Source: Varroa destructor (taxonomy: Eukaryota > Arthropoda > Arachnida > Mesostigmata > Varroidae). Taken from it: a DNA stretch of 64,000 nt. Both the position numbers and the translations under genes were made by a program. This document shows, piece after piece, positions 34,389 through 46,818 of this stretch. Where the stretch lies: contig NW_019211458.1 in NCBI RefSeq assembly GCF_002443255.2, positions 24,436,757 through 24,500,756 of the forward strand. Reading direction: 5' to 3'. Numbering within the stretch: position 1 is the first letter of the stretch; every line of letters starts with the position of its first letter. Below the pieces are notes generated by a model, which worked only from the letters and a program-made list of their open reading frames with translations, made no database searches and was not told the DNA's origin.

Positions 34389-37300
34389 ATGATAATCATA
34401 CTTGACGTTATTCTTGTCCTTGCGGCCGGTACTGAACCTGTAACGGCAACGGGCCGCTGTGCTAAGGGGCAAATTGATTGCTTGGGTATCTTCAAAACGT
34501 GCATCTACCCAAGTGATGTGTGCGATAAGCATAAAGACTGCCGCTCGCTTATCGACGAAGAATTCTGCGAGTGTTACTCGGGTCAGTAAACACTTAAAAG
34601 AGACACTGTGGCAAAAATGCATATCACACAGTGTGAGTACAAAATTGTCAAGTACTCATTTAAAAAGAGGCTAACTATTGTTTTATTTAATATTATAGCA
34701 GTTTGGCAAGCGTTCAGTGTTTTCTTAGAGAACTATTCATTATTAATCATAGATTGAGCGCAGGTGGACCCGATTGTCTTCGTCATTGAAACAGCTCTGG
34801 AACTCAATCGTAGGAAGAACCCTCAGTTAATTTGTCGTTTTGTCTTGGATTTTTTGGACCATTCTAAAGCTTTTATCTTGACGTGTGTTTTATGAGCTTT
34901 GAAGAGATGGAAAAGTCAAGGGGATTAAATGTAGTGAATACGGAGACTTAGGGTACACAAGTACCCTATAACAAAGCACTACAGGTAACAACGTGTAAAC
35001 CGATGTATTATTGAGGTGAAGCAGCTACGAAACGTTCTCCATAAGCTCAAGCCGACACGATCACGCAACCTTTTTAGCACTTTTTGAAAAAAGTTTGGTC
35101 GCTAATTTTAATCCTGTGGCTTTCTTCAGTTCGGGTTCGCCTTTAAAGGAATGCTAGGTGCTTTTGTCTTCACGACTTCCCGGATGTCCTCATCTTGTTG
35201 CCTATGATGACGTGTTACTTTATTTTGAATAAGGTGCGGGTCTTTTGAGACTGTTGCGGGCGGGTCTGTATTTGCTCGAAATTCAGCTCATGGTGCCCAT
35301 CTCGTCAGTCGCGAGACTGGTAGTACCATTTGAACAATCAGCATCAACTCACAAGCCGTTCTTCCGAAACCTTCTACGTCATTAGCATTGCTTGTGAACA
35401 TTTTATTTCGTTTGTAACACAAAACACAATTCACGACCCTTCGGAATCCCATTTTTGTTTTCTACAAAATAACTAAACATAGCAATAAGTCACTTACTTC
35501 AAAGTAGTTGCAAAATAAAAAACAAAAAGAATACTATATTATCGAATTACTATTATATTATTGTTACTAAACTTCAGTATCAAAAATAAGGGTTTAGGAT
35601 CTCATGCCCGGTGCTGGTGTTAAACATAGTTTCAAGTGGCACAAAGCGGTACGCGTCGAAACTCGGTTTTGAACTTAGACCATTTTAGCTAACCCTAACT
35701 TCAGGCAGACGCGTTGTCACTACATTATCACGGGAACTGAGCCTGCAAATAGCAGACATGTGAGTAAGTGTGGCATCATAAGTGCGGTCACTGATCGGCT
35801 ATTAGCCAATAAAAATTGGCTTTTTTGCCAGTACATTTTTAATCCAATAGTATACAGACAGTATCTGTCGCTGAACTGAAACAGTTTCAAGCAGCTCTAT
35901 TTTGAAGAGCTCATTGCAGGTTTGTTCCAAGTCCTGCTTATCTACATCTGCCTATTTGCCACACTTAGGACAAACTTTTCCTGAGATTAATCTCGGCTAA
36001 GTTCTAACTGTACAAAGTAAATATCAGGCTTCTTTAGACGTAGATTCAAATATGGTGCCTTTGTTTGCATAATGAGTCTAAAAGAAAATGATAGAATTCG
36101 TTCAATTTTTACTTCGTTTCATGTAGACAAGGACTGCGCATCCGATACTGTATGCGTGAACCAGTTTCCGAATTTAGGTAAAAAGTGCGTAGGGCAAATA
36201 CGATGCCAAAAAGGAACGCGGCAGGTCGGAATACATTGCATAGACATGGACGAATGCGAGGAAGGTACTCACACGTGTTTGGACGATCAGCACTGCAAGA
36301 ATACATTTGGTGAGGAACTCTATTCCGTAAGGTTTTTTTTTCCTATAAAAACGCTCGTTTTGTCTTGTGTCCTTTTCAAGTTACCTTAGCGTCGTCATAA
36401 GCACACGCATATTACAGAAGCACCTTTTTTTTTTTCTAGATATTTCATCACCATTTCGAACATTTCTTGGATAACATTGTATCCCAAATTTGTACAAATA
36501 GTATTCTGCACGGCATAATAGTATATCACGGAGGAGTGGCAGTTGTAGTCAAGTAATGTTTTCCTAAAATGTCAAATTACCTGTGTAGCAATCATCATGT
36601 GTGGTAAAGTTTGTCTAATTATAATATACGGAGGTCAATAGTATTGAGCAACTCGACCTATCTATTCGTTGAACTTAGGCCAGCAATATGTGTCCAGATT
36701 ACGATTTGTCAAATGATCGATTGCTTCCATTTAAATTTCCCTATATTTCTATTATGGTTATATAGGACCGATACACCTGCCTTTATACCTGCCGCTTTTT
36801 ATTCATATAGCTCAAAAAGTCTTCCAAAGGACCATCATCTCTTTTATATGCTATTCGATAAAATGCGATAGGCATAGGCTAGCATATGCCTATACTTTTT
36901 CTAGGCTGCTAGCAACGAATCTGCAACGAAATTTAATTATTTCTGATTAAATTATAATCGTAAAAAATAAATAATTATTCGTTTGTGTATCTTTGATCTT
37001 TTATGTACATATTAAGCGTTCTGGCAGCTTCTGGATAGCCATGTACCTACCATCTGCGTCGCTCACATATAATTTCTCTGTCTACGACTTTTTAATACGT
37101 TTGTCAACAGTTACTTTTTTAGAGCGTGAAAAACCTTGTCATCGCACTGACTCTAAGTACAAAATGAATCAATCAAGAGAACAAGTAAGTTAAAGCCGAT
37201 ATTGGATATTGATGGGGTCAGGCATTGTTATCAAGCAACCGTCCATAAGCTTCTCGAGGAACTCAAGATAGTGGGTTGCATGCAGTGTTGCAAGTCGTTT

Positions 37301-40300
37301 TACGTCCGAACTTACTCGACAGAGTTGATTTTTTTCTTTAGAATTCTCGTGTTTAGTCTCCCTTCAGTAGATGGCAGAAATTGAGCCACCCCTCGTTTAT
37401 GACGACCATGTGCTCCAAGCAGATTTTCATTGATTAAAGTTTTACGTGAAATACGCCGCATGCACTTTCAACTAGTTTGGAATCAACTCACAGAGAAATT
37501 ATTTTTCACTCACTTTCCGCATTTCGGTTATAATTCTGTAATTAGTCACACCTAAAATTCCACTTTTGACCAACTGAGCCTTTATACTCTGCTTTCACGA
37601 AAGCCTCTTAGATTGCGGTAATACATTCCTGTGCTTTGAATTCAAATCAGGTAAACTTTAATCTGCTAGTGGCGCGAAGTTCAAAAGTGATTCAGTCTAG
37701 AAGTCTGCCAATTCTCTTGTAATATATATATATATATATATATATGTAGTATATAAATTTTACGAATTGCTTGCGTTTATTTGCAGGGTCATACGAGTGT
37801 ATATGCAAATCTGCCGGTTTCAAATTAAATGAATCCACGCGGGAATGCGACGATATTAACGAGTGTCTCGACGAATCACTTTGCGATCCACCGGGCGTAT
37901 GCCGCAACACGCGGGGTGGATACAACTGCTCATGCCCGGAACACCATATTCGTGTTCCGAAAGTTCCAAAGCTGCCTGAAAAGGTAAAGTCGGAAGCCTT
38001 TACTAGTTACTTCCATCATTCCAGAAAGCAATTTTAGGCTCACGGCCCCACGATGTTATATAGTATTAGAAATATGCGGAGCCCAAACACCAGGAATTCA
38101 TGGTTTAGAAAGTAAGGATGTCACAACAGCCAATAAATACATCGGTGGTGAAGTCTGACTTGTATGATGACCTAGCATTTTATTTCCTTCAGAAAATATA
38201 TTTCACTGCTGTATTCTGTTTGTCTGATGATTCTACTAGTTTTCTCCTATTTTAACTAGCTCGTGCTTTTAATTGAATTAAACCATTACCGTGGCACCAT
38301 TGACCGGTGATACTCTCGAGATTGTTCAACTATCAACAAATGACGTAGGCCTCAATTTTCAGAACATTATAAAGCAATATTATAAAAGAAAAATACTCGA
38401 GACGCCAAGCAATGGGAAAACATCAATTATTTGGGAAAGTTCTCGACCGTTTTTAAAAAAGACATCATATTACCCGCATTATGGTATTAAATGAGAGAAA
38501 TCGATCTCTCCTAAAAATTTAGCTTTGTGTTCAGCATGCGGACTCCAAAAAAAAACTAACCAATTTATAAACTGGGATGTTTGATAATTTCTTGACCGTT
38601 TTTGAGAGAACTGCCCGAAAAAAATTAACTTATTTTTAGGAAAACGTTAGAATACGCCTTTATATCTCTCATATTATATAGAAAAGCTTGTTTTAATGTT
38701 TATTTGTGTTCAAAAAAATATCAACTCGAGGATTTGAACGCAGAGACTGTCTAGTAACAGCACTAAACGCATGGTACTGTGTGCTATAAAAGACATATTG
38801 CGCCACGTCTTATGCAGATATATGCAGCTCCCTGGCAAATAAAAATCCATATGTATTGTGATAAAACCCATTTACTGAAAAACGAATAATTATGTGCTTG
38901 TTCGTCCCGACCGGTTTTTTTCAAGCTTCATTAGTCATAGCTCACATATTATTAAAGTTAAGATCGATCTTTGCCAACCTTCTCTTATAAGTGCGGATGA
39001 ACCCTAAAGAGGCATCGCATCTTTAAAAATATAGCTGTGGCACCTAGAAAGTAAATGTATTTATTCAACGATAGACGATACAGGCATGTGTAGACCTGGT
39101 TAAGTCTTTCGGGTCGCCTCAATGAAAGCTGTTTCCAGACAGTTTGGATTCCGCAGAGGCTACCTTTATTGCGAACAAGACTAGTGCCACGCGCAAAGGA
39201 AACCTCGGTGGCGTACGTATTTTTATACCCGCAAGTATCGTTCATCAAATTTTGTCCATGATATGCTTTGCAAAAGTTTGGCCATCCATGGCCAGGGTCA
39301 GGCCCAACGTGTCAAGGCTATTCGCGTACTTCATGCGTACGTGTAGCATGTCAGAAACAGCGCAGTGGTTTCTACGGCGTTAGTTTATGGTCTCTGGCTC
39401 ATTCGTGTTCAGAACAGTCCAGCTTCGTCTCAGCATACTATCGTCAAGGCAGCTTGACGAGAGTATGCTGAACCTGAAATTGGCTTCTCGTCCGGAAACA
39501 AGATCGTCAGCGTACAGAAATGTTTTTACCTCTCTTTCTAGATCGTGGCAGGTTCGTGAGCAGCAGAGAGAATAGCAGAGGGCTCAGGCTGTTACCCTGT
39601 GCAACGCTAGTTAACTGGCCAAGCAATTCCAACTGGATTACCTCTACTCACTGTCCGTACTATCGGTCTGATTAATGGCAGCATCTCCTGTGCAACTCCG
39701 CACCTTATTATCTAGTTTGTCTCCGGGGGCCATATCATATGCTGACTTAGAATCTATAAGCACAGCAAAGAGCATCTGTTTTAACTTACGACAGGCACAG
39801 TGTACCTTCTAAAGCAATATCGTGCGAAATCATGATTGTTCGACGAAAGTTCATGATCAAGCTTTCAAGAACCTCGCCAACCGACGCGTAGTAAGATGAC
39901 TCTCAATTGCCCTCCATAATTCGAACGTTTAGGAGGGCTTCATTTCAGCTCGTTAGTAAACAAGTATTAAATAGACCTGTCCAGCAATTGGACGTGTTAG
40001 CTGTTTCTCAAGTGGTCATTGTGGATCAGGTTGAAATTATTCTAGAAAACGTAGTACCTCAAACGTAGAGAACTGAGCCGCCAGCTCCTAGGTCATTATA
40101 GAAATTTGGTCATCCCATGTAACGTGCATAAAAACACGATTAGTGAGATGGGAACATATTTCTGAAATGTTCTATTAGCTCCGTGAGGTTTGTAAAATAT
40201 AATGTTGATTTCCCTTTTCGTGCTCATTTATATGGCTCGTATTATACTGACCTGTTCTCTTTCGGTGCAGGGAACTACTAACGATTAGACTCAAGTATTC

Positions 40301-43300
40301 GCCGATATCAACTTTTAGAAAAATACAGAGCAGCTTCATAACAAAGTGGCTCTCGGTCAATTTCTGCGTCAGGCATGATGCAACAGCGGCTAGTTTACAA
40401 CTTATATCAGACGGTACTGGAGCGGCTTCAAGTAAGTTAGAGGTAAATTTAGCACTTGGGTCAAGATGTCGGTATGAAAAATGATGTACGTATTTCGTGG
40501 TACCGGGAACAGGGTTATCAATTCGGGGCCTAGTTCGGTCGAAATCAGCACTCGCTCCAGAGGTCGACTCCAACTCTTCTCGCTTACCGGATTATTTTTT
40601 TCAATCGAGCGCTTAGGTCTCTAAAATGGGATGCAAATATGTCGACTACTGAACTAATATAACCCTCAAATGGTTGTCGGTTGCTATCCGAGAGACAGGT
40701 GGTGTTAGCAACAGTAAAGCACGGGTCCTTCCCTCTGTATCCCTCTGTACAACAAATGATTTTGTTTAACTTTACTTTTTCGTCTCAGCCTGCGGTTCTC
40801 GGTTGTTCCGAGCTCCGACCACTGCTTTGCAATCGGCTCTAGGACCCAGCTAGGATCGGCTCCCTCTGAAGTGCGGTTTATTGTAACAGGACATTTTCCG
40901 AGTCTGCGTGTCCGCTTAGTGCCTGTGTGAGGAAAACTGCTGGAATCGAGAGAGGCAGGGACGTACACCGCTTCTTCTTCCAAGGCCTTTCGCCGCCATA
41001 GTGCTGTCTGCTATGATGGTTCTGACGTTGGGGTGGGGATTGACCACGATCAGACGGTCACTTTGTTGAAGTTTATTCAGGTTAGTCAGTGTCTGTCACC
41101 TAGGGGCAGTGGCGTTTTTGTCTGCGGTCATTTGAAGGGCCTCTTGGAGATGTGCTCGTATAAGCGCGACGAAGGGTGAATCGCTACGCACAGCGATTGA
41201 CGGGACGGCATCGTTCCCTGCATCGCATTTAGCTGAGAAAAGGACAACACATGGAGTTCAGAGTCGGATCGTTTTGAATTTGAAGTCAAGGGTATTTGAC
41301 CGCCGTAGCAAAAAAGGTGTTCTTTGAACTCCAAGCACCCCAGGTAATTGGTCTGCAAAAGGACCATTACAAGGTGAAAGTGCTGCTGATGCACCTCGCG
41401 ACTTTCGACTATGTTAGTTATAACCATCTTCCTTGTTTATCGAACGCGTACGAGAGTCTTTTACGAGGGAGCTCCTCTAGGGCAGGATCCACCGGGTCCG
41501 TCACCTTGTCGCACATTATCAACTGCGATTTCCTAGAGGCGTGTGCGGTCAGCAGAAGGATTCTTCTTCGCCATGATGACCGTGTCGGTCATTTCGGGGT
41601 TCGATCTACTAGTCACAGGAGCTTTTCGTATCTCTATGAGATTCCCCAGGTTTTGTATTATCCTCATACTATCCATAATAGCTTTATGTAAACATTTGAA
41701 TATATGCAATCCGTCTTTGAGGAAACGTGAAATTTCAGCTAAATGTATTTCTTCGTCTATTTTGTTAACAAAGTCTTTAGTATTGAGGAAGCATTCATCT
41801 GAAAGCAATTGTTTACAACATTACATTGTACTGCACATGCGTATGTGGTAAATGTTTCGAGTTTAACGCCCGACTCTGCTGTTAGGCATTCCATCAAACG
41901 CTTTCTACAAATAAACAGTGAAATCTGGGACCCCGTCCAACAGTAAATAGGGCTGTTTTTTTAGCTACAATTCACAACACATAGATCAGGTGGCACAACG
42001 AGTTTATTAACGGCCAATATTCAAGCTAGTACTATTCGTTACAACGTAACCGATAATGTTGGAAATTTGATTTTATTTACCAGCTTACCGTTATAAACTT
42101 TAGTTTCTATCCAGCATTCTAATCTACGCGATTTGTTTTTACTATCCGTCTGATCGAATACGATATTGTTCTTGGATTTAATGTTAATATCTTGGTGTTT
42201 TTTTTTACCTGTAAGCCATACACCAGATTGCGTTTTGTAACTAAATCAATTAATTTTGTTAGATATAAAATGTTATTTATCATATTGTAAATAATATGAC
42301 TGGTTTTTCTAAATGACAAACCAAATGTACGAAAATTTACTCGATAGTTTTACAGGTGGATCTATTAAAACAAATTAAGTTAAGTCCCTCAGCTGTCGAA
42401 AAAAAGCATTTTCAAACAGAAGCATACGTTTATGTGGAATCGATGTATGAAATTTCTACAAGAGCGCTTGAAGATGATCGAATTATGCACATTTTCGCAC
42501 TATCATCCCGCAGGATTAGTCCTGCCTCGACGAAATTTTTTTAAATGATCACGCCAGTTACCAGTTTATTTATTAGTTTACACAAGATTATTTCCTTGGT
42601 AGCAATATCTTGTATAAGTTCTCGCAAGCTCCTACATTGTCGTAACTTGAAACAACTGTGATTGAAAACTTTACGCTGTCTAACTATTATAGAGGAGAAC
42701 AAAAATATTCAGGCCTCATAGTATGACATGCGTTACTGAAGCACTGTGTCAGTCGTGGCTAACCTGAATCGTTATTGATTCCTGTGAATTGTTGCTTAAA
42801 AGCATCTTTGAGTTCATCTGGTTTCAGTTATAGCTAATGGTAACGATCTAACAGACACACATTTAATAACATTTCTGGAATAGGGTTTCTTCTGTTCGAA
42901 GACAGACTATTGTGCGAACGTAACGTGTGAGGGTCCACTAAGGTGCCAAAACGATGGTTATGGGAATAGCTCTTGCATTTGTCCAGAGACGACTCACGAG
43001 ATGCTCAACGGGACGTGCATCGATCGTGACGAATGCTCAGGACCTAATCTGTGTCAAAGGTATGCCTTCCTATTTACCACAGAAAAAAAACACGCTTCGC
43101 TTAATCAATGTTCAACTCAGACAGAAGTAATAATTTTTCATATCGTCATCATTTTTTTCTATGCTCTATATAATCCACGTTCAGTATCTCGTAGCGCCGT
43201 TCAGTTGACGTTCGACACAGATTATCTAATCTTACTGGCCAAGCTTTGATAAAAAAAAAACTCCAGCTCGAGGATAATTTTCAGCTTCTGAAATCAAAAT

Positions 43301-46300
43301 TAATGTTTCGTACGCAACACTAGCACTATACGCCGTTCACGTACTGTACACGGAACATTGACATACAGCCTTATAGCGCAATAGATGCCGCATTAGGCAT
43401 GAGAAGGCGAGATGGCCAAGCAAACACAAGTAGCCATTCGAACTGCCAACGTAGACGTAGGTTTATGCATCGTGCAATCAAGCTGTGAGGCTACTTCGCA
43501 GGTTGCACTTCAGCCAGCCGACCTTCAATAAGATTCTCCTGGGTTATACGGCATTTGTTCATTATTCCGGCGAACGAAACCCCCTAGCGGTAGCTTCTAC
43601 ATATTTTGTAGACAGTTCAGACGGTTTTTACAGATAAAGACTCGGACAAGCGAATGCCCTTTCCTTTCCATGCGAAAACGATAGGATACAATATAAATAC
43701 TGCGTTGAGTCGGCTTGTAAACAAAGCGCGTTTCAATATGAGGAGCAGTAGGCTGAGTTCTGCTAACTTTATGAGATGGCATCAACTCAAGACGATACAA
43801 AACCATTTAATGGCTCTCAACAATTACTTAACGCTTATTATTATAGCAACAACATGATTATGATCACCAGCCGACCGCATCACATAATTCTATTAATTAT
43901 AAAAGGCATTTAATCTATCTCAAGCTTAACTCTTGATAGAAAACGATTAACTTTCTGCTCGTAAGTTATGCACTGGTATCCCGTACCGGCCGTGGAGAGT
44001 CACTTATGGCTTAAATGATCATATAGATAATATCCTTCAAACTGTGACGATTCGGCATGCTCAGAGCTCTCTGCCGTAAGTTTAACTTGCAATGTTATTC
44101 TAGTAGCTACAGTGAAAGATATACAGCCGTAACTTTTGGTGACAGTATTATGTTTGTAATCCATCTTCAATAACATACAGTAAAGCGAAGCGTCTATGCA
44201 GTCAATGGCTGTGCTATCGCTCATCTAAGTTTTGCAAGATGTAACGCCCTTTTGGCCATGTTGCATCAGAGGTGATTTCTGTTACATCGTCGACTATTTA
44301 TATAATCGAATCTGTAGCAGTGGCTAAGTTTAACGGAAACATAACTTATTGAACCGGAATAATCGTTTTCTATTAAATAGTTTAAAAGTGCATCATTTTT
44401 TTTTCATTATCGCTTCTTCGTAGCGAAAATTAGTTGTGCTCTCAGCCTCTTACTTTGTTTAGCCTTAATAGTTATAGATTTTTCGTTTGATTTTTGGTAA
44501 ATTTCTATTTCAATTCCACACTGTGAGTAAATATGTCCCGGCTTCGTTCTACACAGGTATGATTGATTTATCAAACACATAATACTACTAATACACTTTT
44601 AAGTAATATGTCTCATTGCACGCTATGTTACAGGATTATTGGAGGTTCAGTTTGTAAGAACCAAAACGGTTCGTATGCTTGTATTGCGTCTCCATCATGC
44701 AATAATGATGGACCTGTTGTTAAGGTCAATCAAGACGGCATCTTAGAGGTCGAGGTACACTGTCCACAAAATCGGTCAAGCGAAGCTAATACACGCAGGC
44801 CAAAAGAGACGTGTGTTAAGGGAGTATGCTTCTGCGTTATGGGCTACATTTTCGTAAACGATAGCGTAGGCTGCGTCGACATCGATGAATGTGCCATGAA
44901 TCAAAGCGATTGTCCGAAAGAACTCCAGTGTAAGAATACCGATGGAGGTTTCGACTGTGTCTGTCCTATCGGCTACCGGGAAAGAGCACTGCAGCCGGTC
45001 AATACTATGACGCCCTATTACGACACCATAGAATGCGTTGACATAGACGAATGCTTGTTGGATCTGCATACATGCGCGTTCAAATGCCGTAATACGGTGG
45101 GGTCCTATGAGTGTATCTGTAAAGCCGGCTACATCAGTGACATAACGAAGAAAGTTTGTCTACCTTTAGGAGGCAGCTCGGTACTCGTCGTCTCGATGTT
45201 TGGAAGATTCCATCTGGCAGAAATCGATTTCGAAACAGATGATCTCAACTTTGTAGAGCAGAAAATGCGTTGCGAGGTTGGCGTCTCGACAATCTTTACT
45301 TACCACCAGACACAAGATCAGGCTTATTTCGTCAGTGAAGATCATAGGTCTATTTACCGAGGCTTGCTGAACGAAAGTTGCACGCGCATCATCTCTGATC
45401 GCAACGACATATCAACGTTAGAGCTGGATTGGGTTTATGGGAAGGTCTATTGGGCCGAAAGTAAAGGAATAATGGTATCCGAGATGAATGGGCAGTACAT
45501 AAAAATTATTCTCGGATTCGAAGCTGTCATTTCGAACATGATCGTAAACCCGTTCAACGGATGGCTACTATTCACGTCAGAGGGACGACTTTGGCGGGTA
45601 GGTCTTGACGGAACTCATATGAGCCGCATCTTTGAGGAAACAAATGTTACGTCGTTGGCATTCGATGTTGAAGAGAGCAACATTGCGATTCAAACTGATA
45701 CCAAGCTAATGCTCTGTCCAGAAGACTTCACCGATTCTCAGGGCTGTAACGATCTAGCGTATGCCTACGGTGTCGCTAATAGTACGTTAACTCTTGTTGA
45801 CATGTTTGTTGATTTCGCACTTTTGGAAGATGACGAAAACACTCTAACAATGATCAGCCGCAATGGGAAGCATATACGTCGTCTGGCAGGAAACCATACG
45901 ACTTTCAAGTCATTGCGAGGTCGAGTACTTCATACGATGAAACAACCGGTTGGTGGCCATAAATGCCGTATGCAGTGCTCACATCTATGTGTTAATTCAC
46001 CTTCAGCTGGACGCTATTCCTGCCTCTGCCCCGACTTCGGTCTTCGCGAAGGCACTGCTGGTTGCACGGAAATTATAAGTCACGAATTTTGCCAAACGGA
46101 ATCAGCAATGTTTTCAGTCGCGCTGTTCGTCGCAGGCCTAGCGACGTTTGTCATCGGTGCCTTATGCGTAACTTACAATATGTACGTCAACTATGGAAAA
46201 GGTACCATTAAGAGTCGGCGAGGAAAAACATTTTCAGTGAGCAGTCGCAACTCAAGCACTGCCGACACGCAAATAATGTGTTTTTCAATTCATGATTCGC

Positions 46301-46410
46301 TCGAAAGCGAGCTGGACGGACGTCAGTTTGTTAAACATGAAACGCCTTCAGATATAGTGGGCAATCAGCACGATCAATCAGTATGTCTTCAGGGCTTTGT
46401 TTCTTCATGA
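34389..46410 (+). CDS. LDL-receptor-like type I membrane protein (LDLa, EGF modules, YWTD-type propeller), five exons
   Basis: Exons 34389-34581, 36127-36309, 37787-37983, 42902-43059 and 44634-46410 join in frame (2508 nt, 835 residues). Residues 1-22 are a signal peptide ([14 protein letters not shown]). Residues 23-61 are one LDLa module with six Cys and the Ca-site pattern DVCDKHKDC...IDEEFC. Next come EGF modules, several of the Ca-binding type (DMDEC, DINEC, DRDEC, DIDEC at about 325 and 379). A YWTD-type propeller spans about 426-680 (GKVYWAES near 513-520, [11 protein letters not shown] near 551-561). A Cys-rich EGF module follows (688-721), then a TM helix (about 736-758) and a 77-residue Ser-rich tail. 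The tail has no NPxY endocytosis motif. Only one LDLa repeat is present, where lipoprotein receptors have many. The domain grammar is that of the LDLR/LRP family, but ligand and role are unknown. Introns are 1.5, 1.5, 4.9 and 1.6 kb; the third carries a reverse-transcriptase remnant. A broken tandem paralogue lies downstream. Confidence 0.88.
37722..37745. repeat. (AT)n microsatellite in receptor intron 2
   Basis: A pure alternating AT run about 40 bases upstream of the exon 3 acceptor of the LDL-receptor-like gene. A similar run lies just upstream of exon 4 of the paralogous pseudogene. Confidence 0.9.
39230..39800 (-). mobile_element. Degraded non-LTR retrotransposon reverse transcriptase, antisense in receptor intron 3
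   Basis: On the minus strand, in order but in shifting frames, are RT motif A ([19 protein letters not shown], about 39713-39775), the intervening helix ([20 protein letters not shown]), motif B ([20 protein letters not shown], about 39547-39609), motif C (YADDL, 39500-39514) and a thumb-like [16 protein letters not shown]. Frameshifts and stops separate the motifs, so it is inactive. The motif order is that of LINE-type RTs. I do not assign a clade, and it differs from the R1-like copies further right. A near-perfect hairpin (39431-39470) lies inside it. Confidence 0.75.
40175..41810 (-). mobile_element. Possible upstream part of the same degraded LINE (unresolved)
   Basis: This GC-richer stretch of intron 3 lies immediately 5' (minus sense) of the RT remnant. 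It holds several minus-strand open frames (40573-40175, 40983-40705, 41808-41533), with readings such as [20 protein letters not shown] and [20 protein letters not shown]. The position and composition would suit the ORF1 and upstream coding region of that element. I cannot match any domain, and element ends were not found. Confidence 0.3.
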
Positions 46411-46812
46411 GATCTAGGACGAGAGCAAGATGTAGGACAACGTTTATCTATGCAGACGCGTCAAAGTGCTATAAATCAGAGAGAAAAAAGAGAGAAATAC
46501 AGAGTTTGCTTTACTGAGGGCTCAAAACTCTACCATGTCCTGGAGAGATGAATTTCACAAAAAGTTTATTGATGATTGGTGCTTAGAAATGGAATTATGG
46601 AAAGGGAGTAAGTTGTTATTGGGTTCCTGCCGGATGTATGGTGACGCTCAATAATATGAGGCTCGAAGTCAGAGTATTTTTTTATAGAGTTATTTTATAA
46701 GCTGGCCCAACTTTATTCTTGTTGTAAGTTACGCTTGCTCAAACCCGTTTCAATACTTAGCAGATCAAAGATGCATAAGCATGTACTATGCGAACATTGA
46801 GCCTAGTCTGTA

Positions 46813-46818
46813 AATAAA
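46813..46818 (+). terminator. Poly(A) signal AATAAA of the receptor-like gene
   Basis: AATAAA lies 402 bases after the receptor stop codon, directly followed by a GT/T-rich stretch (ggttttctttgtgc) of the kind found downstream of cleavage sites. It implies a 3' UTR of about 0.4 kb. Confidence 0.55.

Noticed and set aside
43380..43480. tRNA-like GATGGCCAAGC and ATTCGAACTGCC boxes
   Set aside because: Spacing and stems do not allow a cloverleaf.
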